Origin: Sphingobacteriales bacterium
GTDB taxonomy: Bacteria; Bacteroidota; Bacteroidia; Chitinophagales; UBA2359
DNA length: 64,000 nucleotides
Direction: 5' to 3'
Assembly: GCA_016711295.1 (NCBI GenBank)
Contig: JADJTE010000001.1
Coordinates: forward strand, 62,001 to 126,000
Positions within the stretch are counted from its first letter, which is position 1, and the number at the start of each line of letters is the position of its first letter. Below are positions 33,101 through 40,336 of the stretch, piece after piece. Both the position numbers and the translations under genes were made by a program. Under the pieces are notes generated by a model, which did not search any database, was not told the origin of the DNA, and worked only from the letters and a program-made list of their open reading frames with translations.

Positions 33101-36100
33101 TGAGTTGCTCCTCGCCTGTGGTAGCGGTATAGGTAATGGTATGTATGCCTGCACCTGCTACGCCAGGGTCAAACGTAGCTGTATTCGCTGCGCCGTCGCT
33201 AATACCTGCACCGCTAAATGTACCATCTGCCGTAGGCGAGGGCGATAATTGGAGGGTGACGGTAGCATCATCAAGGCAGAACGGTCCTGTATTGCCTACG
33301 ATAACGGGGCTAATAAGTGCATCGCAAGTGCCCGAAATCGTAGTCGAGCAGCCTGTCGTATTGTCTGTAACAGTTGCCGACCACGCCGAAACGCCCGTAG
33401 CAAGGGTCAATAAGCCTGCATTATCTATGGTGCCGCCAGTAGCGGTATAGCTATAAGTACCTGACCCGTCGGCTGCTGTAACTTGGACGGTACGCGCTGT
33501 ATTGCCGCCATTGCAGGTACAAGCACCTGCCGTAGCCGATACCGCATCATTGACCGAAACGGGGCTTAACGTAGGTGTTGCCGAGCAAGATGGGCTGCCC
33601 ACTAAGCCAATGCTCACTGCTACAGGTGCGCCGTTGTTGTCAGCAACAGATACGCTTGAAGGCGTGACGAACATCGTATTACAGTTGGTAGAGAAATACG
33701 CACGACAATCAGCATACGTCACCGTAATGGGGCGTGCTGTTGGGTCGGGATAAACCGTCACTTGGCTCGTAGCATAGGGGCGACAAGTAGCCGTAAAGCC
33801 CGATACATCGGCGGGGTATGCGTAAATAATATAGGTTTGAGGGTCGCAGCCCGTAGGTGCAGGTAGGGTAGCACCGCTTAAGGTAGCAGAAAACGCACCA
33901 CTGCCATTAGATACGTTTGCCGTACCCAAAGCCGTTGGGCTTGTCACATAAGGATTATTGACCGTCGGAGCTAAGGTATAGCCAAAATTGATGGTTGCGC
34001 CGTTCAAGCCCGAAGAAGTCAGCACTGTAATGTCGGTTGTATTGGTAGCCGCGCACAAATTGACCGCCGAGGCTTGAAGGTCATGAATTTCAGGACAACT
34101 GGGGTCGCAAGCAGGTATGCTTACGGTTTGGGTTTGTGCCGTACAAGGGCTACCCACGCCGCCGCTTATGCTTATGCTGGCAGTAGTAGCCGCCGCGCCT
34201 GCTGTTTGTATTACGACAGAGGGCGTTACGACGACATCGGCACAAGAGGGTGTAATAACAGAAATGCAGTTTGCCGTATTGACTGCCAGTGTGATACTCG
34301 ACAAATCGGGATAGACCGTAACGGACACCGTAGTGTAGGGTCGGCAATTGGTAGTCAAACCCGTTACATCATCTAAATAGGCATATACTGTATACGTAAC
34401 AGGGTCACAGCCCGAAGGTGCGGGCAAGGTGGCAGCGGCTAAGTCCGCTGTAAAAAAACACCGATACGCTGCTTACCGTAGCCGTTCCCAACGATGTAGG
34501 GGCAGTAGTATAGGGGTTTTGGAGTGTAGGAGAGGTGGTATAACCAAATCGTATTGCTCTGCCATTAAATCCTGCTTCTACGTTCAATGAAATATCGGTT
34601 GTATTGCTGCTGCCGCACAAATTAGGGGCGGCGGTGGTCAGGTCGTAAAAATCGGGGCAGGCGGGGTCGCAAGCGGGTATTGCTACAGTTGTAGTCGTCA
34701 CTGCACAAGGACTGCCTGATGCTCCACTAATTGTGACTGTTTGTGTAGTAGCCGCCGCACCTGCCGTTTGCACCACTGTCGAGGGATATATCGTAAAATT
34801 GGGGCAGTCGGGTGTAATGACCGTGATACAGTTGTTCGTTGTAGGGGTTAATACAATGTCGGTAGGGCTGGGATAAACCGTTACTTGCGCTACTGCGATG
34901 GGGTTGCAGCCGCCTGATGCCGTTGTGAGATATGCATATAATACATAATTAACAGGATCGCAGCCTGTTACCGCAGGGAATGTAACTCCCGTTAAAGTAG
35001 CCTCGAAAGGTCCGGAGCTGCCCGCACCCAAATTTGTTACGGTAGCTGTACCCAAAGCAGTAACACCGCCTGTATAAGGGTTAGCTGTTGTTGAGGCTGC
35101 TCGACCAAATGTTACTGATACCCCATTTAGCGCAGCACCTGTAATTGCTGTTAGGTCAATACTTGTACCTTCGCAAAGATTCAGTACTGATGGTATGAGG
35201 TCGTCAAACCCGCCGCAAGTGCAGTCGTTAATGGCTACCACCTCTGTCCAAGTAGCTTCGCAGGTTTGTGCGCCACTTGTAAACGACTCGGTTATTTCTA
35301 CACTAATCAGCGTGCCAATAGCCGTAGAGGTAAAGCCCGTACCATCGGGATTGACGGTTGCCGCACCTGCACTGATGGCATAGGCTCGGGTAACAGTACC
35401 ATTATAAGTGGGGCTAGTAAGGTATTGGCTCAAATTGTATGTTTGTCCCGCACAGAATGACGAAGGTACGTCAAGCGAAGGATTAGGTTGCTCCACTACA
35501 GTAACTACTGCTGTACCTGTCGCCGAACACGCGCCACCCGATGCACCCGTAATAGTATAGGTAATATTGTATACTCCTGGTCCTGTGTAGTGTAATATAT
35601 CGCCAGATACAGTGCTACCTGCAAAGGGCGAACCTCCACCCGCTAAGGCAAATGTACCGCCTTTAGTAGTAGTGGCAGTAAATAGTTGGGTGAGGTCATA
35701 TTCTTGTGAGGCATCGTAGCACAACAAATCGCTGGCGGTTAATCCCGCATCTGCATTAGGTTCTACTACAATATTATGGGTCATACTTTCGGTACAAATA
35801 CCTGAGCCTACGGTATAGGTAATCGTGTAGGTGCCTGCCGTACTAATGTCGAGCAATCCCGCAACGGTTACGCCTGTACCGCTCCAAGTACCACCTGCGT
35901 CGCCTGTAATTTGGGCAGTTAAATCCAAGTCGGTAGCCGATGCGCAGACAGGCGATGGATTGGTCCATGCGGGGTCTAAATTGGGCAAAATCTGCACTAC
36001 TTCCTCGTGTATATTAGAGCAGAAGTTGAGTTGATTTTCGGTTTCGGTTAGTCGGATAGTAAGCGTACCACCAGCGGCAGTAGGAGTCAATATGCTACCG

Positions 36101-39100
36101 GCGATAGAGCCACCCGTTCCTGATTGCACCGTCCATACTTGGGCGGGGTCGCCTGCGGGTCCGTAGTAGTTAGTTTCGCTCGTCACATAATCTTCGAGGT
36201 CTATGGCTCCTGCGCTGCTGCAAATAACATCGGGTAGGTCAAAATCGGGCGTAGGCACAAAACCTACACTCAGGGTAACAGGTGTACTAGTCACAGCACA
36301 AGCCCCTTCGCCTACGTGATATTGGATAATATAGGTACCGCCAGGAGGTTGTACAAACAATATATCGCCATAGATACCTGGCGTAAGCCCCGTTCCGAGG
36401 TTGGTGTATATGTCTCCACTCGAAAATGTAAAATAGCCATTAGGTGTTGTAAATTCATCGAAGAACAATCCCGTTAGGTCATATTCAGTAGCATTAGAAT
36501 TTTCAAAAAATTCGCATTGGGTTTCGCCGTCTAATAAATCGGCATTTACGGCATCGGCAACATGTATATTTTGGGTCATTGATGTAGCACAGATACCCGT
36601 ACCTATAGTATAGGTAATGGTATAATCGCCACCAGCAGTAGGTGTAAAATTGCCGCCTGCTGTTACCCCTGTACCGCTCCAAGTACCGCCTAAGTCACCG
36701 CCGCCACTCGTTACATAAGTATTGAGGTCTAAGGGATATACGGCGGACATACAAAGCGTAGTTGGATTATCCCAAGTAGCATTGCCACCACCTGTTATGT
36801 CTGCAATCTCGTTCCAAGTAAGCGTACAAGCACCAATGGTTTCGCTTAGTTGTATCGTAGCGTAGCCCGTTGCGCCGCCTACGGCAGGTGGTGTATAAGT
36901 ACCGCCCAAGAGTGTGCCTACCCGCTCACAAGCGTAAATGTGCGCGTTGGTGTTCCGTTGGTGCTGCTCGTGATAAGGCTATTGAGGTTGATAGATGCTG
37001 AACCCGTACAGATTACATCGGGCAAATCGAACGAGGGGTTGGGTGCCTCTTGTATGGTCAGTGTAGCTACTGCCGATGCCGAGCAGATGCCGCCCGTAAC
37101 GGAAGTAATTTGGTATTGAATGTCGAAAGTAACGGTACCCGATACGGCATTATAGTTCAGTTGGTCGCCAGTAATGGTTCCTGTACCTGTTCCGCCTGTA
37201 ATGCTGAATACGCCGCCTGGTGTCGTGCTCGAACTAGTAAACAAACTTTGCAAGCCATACTGGCGCGATGGATTAGCACAGATAGTGCGGTTAGATATAC
37301 CCGCATTAGCCGCTGCTGCTACGGTAACACTTCGTCCTAATGAGGCTTGGCAAGCACCCGTGCCTACGGTATAGGTAATGGTATGCGTACCTACGCCTGC
37401 TATGGCGGGGTCGAATAATTGCGAACCGATAGACCCCGTTATGCCAGGTCCGCTAAATGTACCGCCCGATGAACCACTGATAAACGGATTAAGTGCGATA
37501 GGTGCTTCACCTACGCATACAAACGCATCGGGCGAAAAGCTCCACGAAGGATCCCCGCCTTGTTCGACATTGATAACTTGGGTATGGGTGCGCGTACAAG
37601 CATTGGGCACTACTCCGATGGTTTCGGTGAGCGTAATGCTCGCTGTGCCACCCACGCCCGTAGCGGGAGGCGTATAAATACCAGTAGCGGCACTATAGTT
37701 CCTACGCCCAACAAACTCCACGTGCGCGAGGAGACGACTAATGGGCTGCTGGTCAGAAAAGCGTTGAGGTTAATGGCACTGCTTCCTACGCATAAAGGCG
37801 AGGGCGGTGTAAATGACGGCGTAGGTGCGCTATTGATAGTGAGGGTAGCACTATTAGTAGCTACACAGTTGCCTCCTGCCGTAGCATTACCTACGGTATA
37901 AGTAAATACAAATGAGCCTGGCGTACCATTCCACATAAACGAACCGCCCACTACGTTGGGTCCAGACCAAGAGCCGCCCGATGTAGTGGTAGATGTAAAT
38001 AAAGCATCTAAATTGATGGGAGCCAAAACATTGTCAGAGCAATAGGTTTGGTCTTGTAGGGTCGCATCTACTTGGGGCACTACCGTAATGGTCTGTGAAT
38101 AGGTATTGCGACATTCGGCACTCCCTTCTGCATTGACGGTATGTTCTATGGTATAGGTACCTACCGTAGTGGGGTCGAATGTACCATTAATGCCTATATC
38201 AGTAACTAATGGTCCTGACCAAAGTGATTGCGCTGCTGTGGGCGAGCCCGCCGCTGTGAGGGCAATTGCAGCAGCACCTTGGCAGACAACTGCGGGAACG
38301 GTAAATGCGGGGTCGTAATAATTTAGAATTTCTATTTGTTGGCTGATGCTATACGCCCCACAGTTGGTTTGAGTAGTAGTATTGGCGGGTATGCTGTACG
38401 TAAGTGTAAATAAACCTCCGCTATTGGAGGGTAAGTTGGCGGGGGTCACGGTTATAGTACCGCCTGATATGCTGAATATGCCGCCAGGATTGCTCGAAGC
38501 CGATACCGTGCCTACAAAAGGCGATGGCGCATTGGCTACGCTAATAGTAAAAGGCGCGTGGTCTTGGCAAATAGAGGCTTCGAGTCCAACAAATTCGGGT
38601 TCGACGATTGTGCCGCAAGAGCCAGTAAAACTTTCGTGGCAGAAATTGCCATTGCCGTCGTCGACTTGCAGCAGCCAAGTAGTTTCGCCTGGCGATAGGG
38701 CAATAGTGACGCTGCCCGGAGCAGTAGCCGTCGAGCTGACTATCGTGCCGCCTACGACTTCGTAGTTATACGTAGCACTCGGTACATCTTGGGGCACACC
38801 GCCTTGTATATTGCTGATTGTTACGCGCTTCTGTCCGCTCGCACACGCGCAAGAGCCTACAGTAGCCGTGATAGGCTTGAAACAAACATCACATTCGGTG
38901 CTGCCTGCGCCGCTGGTTTGCGTAAAGGTAATATTGGTAGGCGTGCCGGTGAAGTTCGTAACTAACATGACATAAAATTGCCCTGCCGTAACGCTAATAC
39001 TTCCAGTCTCGGTAGGTCCCGAAGCAGCACTACAAGCCAATATGGTGCCATTGGCACCGCCGGTTCCTATGGCACCGCAAACTGCCGCCGCTGCGGTAGG

Positions 39101-39415
39101 GCTGGCAAACGAGCTATATATGACATAGTCAAGGTCGTTGCCCCCTGAATTGGAAATGGTAAAATTGATAGTTCCGCTCACGGTAGCTTCAAATTGGTAC
39201 CAAGTTTGTCGGTTGGTTAGCCCGCCCAAACAGCCATAGTTAGGACCGACAGGGCCAGTGCCCGTTGTGGCGGCGACAAATGTAGTAAGTGCGCCGAAGC
39301 ATACGGGAGTTGCTGCTGCGCAGGTTGCACCTTGCGCCATACTCCAATGCGAGACGGATAATAATAGACCAAAAAGTAAGAATGAACCAAGATGTTCTTT
39401 GTATAATTTCCTCAT
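12777..39415 (-). CDS. Giant T9SS-exported surface protein with Ig-like and HYR repeats (frame broken many times)
   Basis: A single gene of about 26.6 kb (nominally about 8,880 codons) is inferred. The only signal peptide lies at the 39415 end (MRKLYKEHLGSFLLFGLLLS) and the only T9SS C-terminal sorting domain at the 12777 end (SAAPNPFQSTTHIELSLSE onward). Everything between is one strand of homologous beta-sandwich modules joined across short frame overlaps. N- to C-terminal: signal peptide, a carbohydrate-binding-like region, many Ig-like modules with the recurrent WSGTGV motif, four 269-aa repeats, a HYR section with eight near-identical 253-aa triple-HYR repeats, a TSP3-like acidic loop (DSDGDGVADVDG), and the sorting domain. 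Such proteins are exported across the outer membrane and displayed or released; adhesion is inferred. Frame breaks are mostly one-base indels, concentrated in the near-identical repeats, so errors in assembly are the likeliest cause. The intact length is uncertain. Confidence 0.8.
14671..20650 (-). repeat. Eight tandem copies of a 759-bp triple-HYR module
   Basis: The landmark gctaccagaggcagcag recurs at 14970, 15725, 16482, 17240, 17999, 18752, 19504 and 20261. Spacings are 755, 757, 758, 759, 753, 752 and 757 bp. Each module encodes three HYR domains in fixed order: EAPLLVCPADISLTAAS..., then APTFTAGCGALFTANTV..., then PTINCPTSIVTSNAAGL.... Only one interval has the in-frame 759 bp; all others are shorter by 1-7 bases, which breaks the frame. 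Frames therefore appear as scattered pieces (for example 17063-18073, 18000-18734, 16410-17222). Confidence 0.9.
20015..24031 (-). CDS. Giant surface protein, central part: Ig-like modules into HYR domains
   Basis: 1,338 aa open. The first half carries two of the 269-aa repeats (TWTAPPALCVSLSPAYILEA..., VPEVDASLAVFNECIDYVPS...). A SprB/PKD-like stretch follows with SGTGITDNVSGTFNPALAG, then several divergent HYR domains (PVLTCPPTATKNALGCYAIV, PAIFCPAPIVQPADAGVCSA, PVLACPANITLPTDAGVCTA). It passes into the first of the near-identical triple-HYR modules near 20260. The divergence of these HYR domains, compared with those at 14.7-20.6 kb, shows that the identical array is a recent amplification. 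Confidence 0.85.
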   Translation of the reverse strand: MHTITVVPEVDASLAVFNECIDYVPSVAYGTYDLTGYFSATTTAGGTFSIVPSVGSVGTTLGVFGDIAYITAGGSFDITYTVGNAVAGGACFDSETISVTLSFNPQPSIDMPDELCTDGVSGLLSDYYTGITPTFSSTYTSNWQSSNPAVLTITDASTGAYTIMGIGTTTISLTETITDGGAGSCQTTVFEVLTVVDGGNATWTAPPALCVSLSPAYILEAAPIAAASVWSGAGVSFDGTNWIFTPSVAGVGVHAVTHTVGTGACESSEVHTITVVPEVDASLAVFNECIDYVPSVSYGMYDLTGYFNATTTAGGTFSIVPSVGSVGTTLGVFGDIAYITAGGSFDITYTVGNAVAGGACFDSETISVTLSFNPQPSIDMPDELCTDGVSGLVSDYYTGITPTFSSTYTSIGSRAIRAVLTITDASTGAYTIMGIGTTTISLTETITDGGVGSCQTTVFEVLTVVDGGNATWTAPPALCVSLSPAYILEAAPIAAASVWSGAGVSFDGTNWIFTPSVAGVGVHAVTHTVGTGACESSEVHNITVIADRATTLQDISVCQSTSGTVNLEALWNGATSGGTFTITADNLAVTPTITNNVLSYQISFSDVQPYQITVQYSLPSTGAGFGCDPGPSTAVITINGTSVGFDLPDNWCVQDGNINLAQYVAVSGGTFALTTSPEVALVGDIYTPQDGDGMIGIIYTPPAGSCGLPHTDYIQIIDNSSIVITPVGPFCPNAAAINLTATVTTPAGTGTAVVNPAGGLWSGTGITDNVSGTFNPALAGVGTHTITYSYTNCSSCCVFTQTIDIVVEDNTAPVLTCPPTATKNALGCYAIVDVAPATATDNCGGVVTISYVAVDVLGDVVMASTGNNASGIYPVGANVITWTATDSNGNTATCSSIVQVNDMQPPAIFCPAPIVQPADAGVCSAVVAVTSPFAMDNCGITSVINNITGTNNASGTYPVGTTTVVWTITDLSGNTATCSTNVTVQDLQPPVLACPANITLPTDAGVCTAVATWITPTPTDNCAIQNLASTHVSGSIFALGTTTVTYTATDVNGNTQTCSFTVTVQDQTAPTFTSNCGITVNANTVNGVCYGNVTVPTPTVSDNCTGTVTIQNNYNNTSLASGFYPVGTTIVVWTATDASGNTTTCSQTVTVTDAYALTINCPTSIVTSNAVGLCTASVTIPVPYTADNCGVASVLNSFNGTSNASDTYPWGTTTVVWTVTDVNGNTATCSHTVTVTDSEAPLLVCPADISLTAASGSCDAVATWAAPVPTDNCTASGSITLTSTHASGSTFALGTTTVTYTATDAAGNTTTCSFTVTVTDTSAPTLRRVVGHCLLPIR
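22480..25553 (-). repeat. Four tandem copies of an 807-bp Ig-like module
   Basis: The landmark gcaggcgg (coding strand: T-A-P-P-A-L-C) recurs at 22602, 23409, 24214 and 25018, giving periods of 807, 805 and 804 bp. Units are nearly identical and include the 'VPEVDASLAVFNECIDYVPS' and 'DMPDELCTDGVSG' segments. As in the HYR array, later units are short by 2-3 bases. Frames are split at 23979-24347, 24426-25217 and 24983-25591. Confidence 0.85.
25497..27731 (-). pseudogene. Giant surface protein, second (decayed) copy of the 2.9-kb Ig-module block
   Basis: This stretch duplicates 28.6-30.8 kb but is broken into short frames (25497-26180, 26205-26819, 26925-27167, 27164-27370, 27447-27731) by small indels, such as loss of 'cca' at 26191 and an extra G near 26263. 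At 25553 the block joins the 807-bp array in mid-domain and out of frame: VCFG runs into unrelated residues. The other copy is largely open, so this copy is either degenerating or poorly resolved in the assembly. Confidence 0.7.
25554..28490 (-). repeat. Direct repeat, copy 1 of a 2.9-kb segmental duplication within the giant gene
   Basis: Matches 28673-31612 at an offset of about 3,119 bp (for example ccaaaacagaccgg at 25555 and at 28674). Homology ends near 28490/31612, where one copy reads gggaactaccgtaat and the other ggggcttactatgat. The two copies differ by scattered substitutions and indels. Confidence 0.85.
27665..30286 (-). CDS. Giant surface protein, Ig-like module section
   Basis: 873 aa open. 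It contains consecutive Ig-like modules with the motif pattern C-x-x-x-L-x-L-(N-16)-GGVWSGTGV or GTFSGTGV, followed by a G-Y-I-TYTVG strand and a C-E-S-S turn. Recognisable stretches are LPSTLCLSSTPSLLLET, TPACIDDLPLDLNTFVSG and the single 'VPEVDASLVSFDECIDYVPS' unit. It is the better preserved counterpart of 25.5-27.7 kb. Confidence 0.85.
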   Translation of the reverse strand: MISQGGSALFQLPSTLCLSSTPSLLLETDGTDGNGDGAGSVSTQGGTFSGTGVTPLTANSGPYTFAPSSAGVYTITYTVGSGSCEESYSREITVYEQAIATINDLSLCFDDDGLLDLSTLLGAGVSGGVYTLTGGSGTGSIVGADLSYTTPGTYNITYTVTSSGGSGCSASDAAVVTIVERPLASFDAPDYLCFGTSGLDMNMYLTSQTASGALSAPTTRVWSSSNPGLLSLNANGTNVTTVGTGPGLVTITLTETYVVGGHICTSVYEQELFVWPSGSPAWSAPTPACIDDLPLDLNTFVSGTAGGVWSGSGVSSLGIFNPPSPGTYLVTYTVGEGPCTSSLTQLIDVQPARLTTLQDITVCESPSSTVNLSAMFNGAAPGGTFTVTGSTLGLFPSISNDVLTYSIGFSDVAPYQVTVEYSLPPLSLGGVCDPLPSTGVITITPSSETGFDLPDVWCVSSGVIDLTQYTTVGGGTYALLTAPEVSIGTTYTPVNGAGLVGITYTPLLSSCATPHTEYIQFLDALDASWTNPSPVCFGALPLDLSLLATTAGGVWSGTGVTSLGIFNPSSPGVYTITYTLGTGACESSEVHTITVVPEVDASLVSFDECIDYVPSVAYGMYDLTGYFNATTTAGGTFSIVPSVGSVGTTLGVFGDIAYITAGGSFDITYTVGNAVAGGACFDSETISVTLSFNPQPSMDIPDSFCLTDPNGDMDDYYTGITPTFSSTYVRTWSAVPAVGIITLAADGTYDIVGTGTVTISLMETITDGGTGSCQTVISELVTVYDASSAAWVSPDLACLGGGTIILGAVATAPSISTWTGNGVSIVGTDWVFDPLVAGVGVHVITHFTGIGACRRWMPTISRFFPLQMLRLMI
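28673..31612 (-). repeat. Direct repeat, copy 2 of the 2.9-kb segmental duplication
   Basis: Partner of 25554-28490. It includes the frame break near 30283-30286, where LQQTILIS and the upstream TGVSNPCTSC-type segment no longer connect. A 'gccgtcgcaacc' to 'gcgtcgcaacc' one-base loss at about 30972 splits the 30283-31014 and 30930-34427 frames. Confidence 0.8.
30930..34427 (-). CDS. Giant surface protein, N-proximal Ig-like section
   Basis: 1,165 aa open, one of the longest intact stretches. It begins with modules rich in D-L-x-x-x-x-x-N-L-C-x-x-x-N-T-T-D-I and closes with the 'DASLAVFNECIDYVPS' unit. The modules are diverged from one another, unlike those downstream. A CTCNGGNTARTVQVTAADGS stretch near residue 310 is a SprB-like Cys-bearing module. 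The 3' break is a one-base deletion at about 30972. Confidence 0.85.
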   Translation of the reverse strand: MPAPSGCDPVTYTVYAYLDDVTGLTTNCRPYTTVSVTVYPDLSSITLAVNTANCISVITPSCADVVVTPSVVIQTAGAAATTASISISGGVGSPCTAQTQTVSIPACDPSCPEIHDLQASAVNLCAATNTTDITVLTSSGLNGATINFGYTLAPTVNNPYVTSPTALGTANVSNGSGAFSATLSGATLPAPTGCDPQTYIIYAYPADVSGFTATCRPYATSQVTVYPDPTARPITVTYADCRAYFSTNCNTMFVTPSSVSVADNNGAPVAVSIGLVGSPSCSATPTLSPVSVNDAVSATAGACTCNGGNTARTVQVTAADGSGTYSYTATGGTIDNAGLLTLATGVSAWSATVTDNTTGCSTTISGTCDALISPVIVGNTGPFCLDDATVTLQLSPSPTADGTFSGAGISDGAANTATFDPGVAGAGIHTITYTATTGEEQLNCAFTNSISILVNPTFSPLFDAPTAICESTGGTNNTVALALSNPVTVPGYLTGITAAEIVQWQASTGVAENPDGVTAVFTPPVPGIYTVCVDVGVPSCIQTHCETIEVVPAAEPNIDDRTVCIGSFPETIDLSVMFNNSALNPTTPGGCFTMTAAPGATVQGCGQLVVTQAGTYNITYTVTSIGGDCDGTDNATITIQNTNAAWDGPSTLCRNIGVAQYPDLDTYLTAATTAGGTWSYQVNGAGGFITTNIGAGNVFDPSTFAAGTVLEIRYSLAASGSCPAKSFDEIVIIEQCNESCNADLIGFGSTVCQNDPNLTVSVIGYLDADNALTAPFGVSVAPALPTTGTVATGFTDNGDGTLTVNPSLASAGTYIISYEIDDDDSSCEGYIVYKSIVIYPSFAPNFAIPSIACASETNVPLVLSGTTAADIASYATSVGLNADDLIDWYVVSGNGVTDNGATGVFNPSTAGAGTYSVCVAVGIPSCLTTYCETIIVSPEVDASLAVFNECIDYVPSVSYGTYDLTGYFNATTTAGGTFSIVPSVGSVGTTLGVFGDIAYITAGGSFDITYTVGNSVAGGTCFDSETISVTLSFNPQPSMDIPDSFCLTDPNGDMDDYYTGITPTFSSTYVRTWSAVPAVGIITLAADGTYDIVGTGTVTISLMETITDGGTGSCQTVISELVTVYDASSAAWVSPDLACLGGGTIILGAVATHHRYLLGRATAYR
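34405..36909 (-). CDS. Giant surface protein, N-proximal Ig-like section
   Basis: 834 aa open with about eight Ig-like modules: TTLCMSAVYPLDLNTYVTSG, GTWSGTGVTAGGNF, DLPDVICSSAGAIDLEDY, GTWSGTGVTVAGLL and so on. It is separated from the next part by a frame break near 34427-34440 (an A-run), and from the N-terminal part by one near 36910-36918. Confidence 0.85.
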   Translation of the reverse strand: MGGTYTPPAVGGATGYATIQLSETIGACTLTWNEIADITGGGNATWDNPTTLCMSAVYPLDLNTYVTSGGGDLGGTWSGTGVTAGGNFTPTAGGDYTITYTIGTGICATSMTQNIHVADAVNADLLDGETQCEFFENSNATEYDLTGLFFDEFTTPNGYFTFSSGDIYTNLGTGLTPGIYGDILFVQPPGGTYIIQYHVGEGACAVTSTPVTLSVGFVPTPDFDLPDVICSSAGAIDLEDYVTSETNYYGPAGDPAQVWTVQSGTGGSIAGSILTPTAAGGTLTIRLTETENQLNFCSNIHEEVVQILPNLDPAWTNPSPVCASATDLDLTAQITGDAGGTWSGTGVTVAGLLDISTAGTYTITYTVGSGICTESMTHNIVVEPNADAGLTASDLLCYDASQEYDLTQLFTATTTKGGTFALAGGGSPFAGSTVSGDILHYTGPGVYNITYTITGASGGACSATGTAVVTVVEQPNPSLDVPSSFCAGQTYNLSQYLTSPTYNGTVTRAYAISAGAATVNPDGTGFTSTAIGTLISVEITESFTSGAQTCEATWTEVVAINDCTCGGFDDLIPSVLNLCEGTSIDLTAITGAALNGVSVTFGRAASTTANPYTGGVTALGTATVTNLGAGSSGPFEATLTGVTFPAVTGCDPVNYVLYAYLTTASGGCNPIAVAQVTVYPSPTDIVLTPTTNNCITVITPDCPNFTIYPSTVVQTAGAAATTQTVTISGASGSPCAVTTTTVAIPACDPACPDFYDLTTAAPNLCGSSNTTDISLNVEAGFNGRAIRFGYTTSPTLQNPYTTAPTSLGTATVSSVSVFFYSGLSRCHLARTFGL
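36918..37721 (-). CDS. Giant surface protein, N-proximal fragment
   Basis: 267 aa open between two frame breaks. It contains two Ig-like modules (FVCVGEAPIALNPFISGSSG..., NRTICANPSRQYGLQSLF...) and joins to the N-terminal piece around 37700, where both frames encode parts of one module (TPPSPLCVGSSAINLNAFLT, then the ARGVCWA-type break). Confidence 0.8.
   Translation of the reverse strand: MEFVGRRNYSAATGIYTPPATGVGGTASITLTETIGVVPNACTRTHTQVINVEQGGDPSWSFSPDAFVCVGEAPIALNPFISGSSGGTFSGPGITGSIGSQLFDPAIAGVGTHTITYTVGTGACQASLGRSVTVAAAANAGISNRTICANPSRQYGLQSLFTSSSTTPGGVFSITGGTGTGTITGDQLNYNAVSGTVTFDIQYQITSVTGGICSASAVATLTIQEAPNPSFDLPDVICTGSASINLNSLITSSTNGTPTRTFTLVSG
37610..39415 (-). CDS. Giant surface protein, N-terminal part with signal peptide
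   Basis: 601 aa open from the ATG at 39415. Residues 1-27 are a typical Sec signal peptide ending SMAQ. Residues about 30-165 form a beta-sandwich like those found at the start of many Bacteroidota secreted proteins (CAAATPVCFGALTTF, WYQFEATVSGTINFTIS, ending in FTQTSG). It is followed by a Cys-containing turn (CDVCFKPITATVGSCACAS) and then Ig-like modules. The last about 20 residues are out of frame after a break near 37690. No exact promoter box lies close; the nearest TACATTTG is at 39769-39776, about 350 bp away. Confidence 0.9.
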   Translation of the reverse strand: MRKLYKEHLGSFLLFGLLLSVSHWSMAQGATCAAATPVCFGALTTFVAATTGTGPVGPNYGCLGGLTNRQTWYQFEATVSGTINFTISNSGGNDLDYVIYSSFASPTAAAAVCGAIGTGGANGTILACSAASGPTETGSISVTAGQFYVMLVTNFTGTPTNITFTQTSGAGSTECDVCFKPITATVGSCACASGQKRVTISNIQGGVPQDVPSATYNYEVVGGTIVSSTATAPGSVTIALSPGETTWLLQVDDGNGNFCHESFTGSCGTIVEPEFVGLEASICQDHAPFTISVANAPSPFVGTVSASSNPGGIFSISGGTITVTPANLPSNSGGLFTLTYSIPANTTTQTNCGAYSISQQIEILNYYDPAFTVPAVVCQGAAAIALTAAGSPTAAQSLWSGPLVTDIGINGTFDPTTVGTYTIEHTVNAEGSAECRNTYSQTITVVPQVDATLQDQTYCSDNVLAPINLDALFTSTTTSGGSWSGPNVVGGSFMWNGTPGSFVFTYTVGNATAGGNCVATNSATLTINSAPTPSFTPPSPLCVGSSAINLNAFLTSSPLVVSSRTWSLLGVGTIVPLLVFIRLPLRAWVAQRALRSPKPSE

Positions 39416-39786
39416 GATAAAATCGCTGTTCTTATTTATAGGTTAGTAATTTTGTTAAATAGTGTATGTATTCATATTTAGAGTATAAAATAATGATTTT
39501 ACAATTCAGCCATATAGACTTCCATAAAACAAATGTGTATCTCATAAAATATGCACAAAAACAGTGTTTGCTCACCCCACTACGCTACTATGCCACAAAA
39601 GCGGCTTAGTGCTACTTTTGTGGCATAGTAAGTATTTTTTTTCCTATTGTTGGCATAATTATTGCTTGTTTTTGATTAAGTGCAATATACCTTCTATAAA
39701 TTATCCGTTAAGTGGGGCAAACCGTTTCTATTTGGGTTCTGGGCAAGTGCTGGCGCGAGCTATGCGTACAAATGTAAATAAAAAGA
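39416..39786. other. Intergenic region upstream of the giant gene
   Basis: AT-rich, with no convincing gene. It has an imperfect palindrome around ccacaaaagcggcttag...ctacttttgtggc (about 39593-39626), and a minus-strand TAnnTTTG match at 39769-39776 that could be a distant promoter. Confidence 0.35.
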
Positions 39787-39853
39787 TAATTATTTAGGGT
39801 ATTGGGCTATGTCTGTCCAATAGTGCCCGACCTCGCTACATATTCGATTAGAA

Positions 39854-40312
<459 letters not shown>

Positions 40313-40336
40313 AGCTACTCATTATTTTCTACCCTA

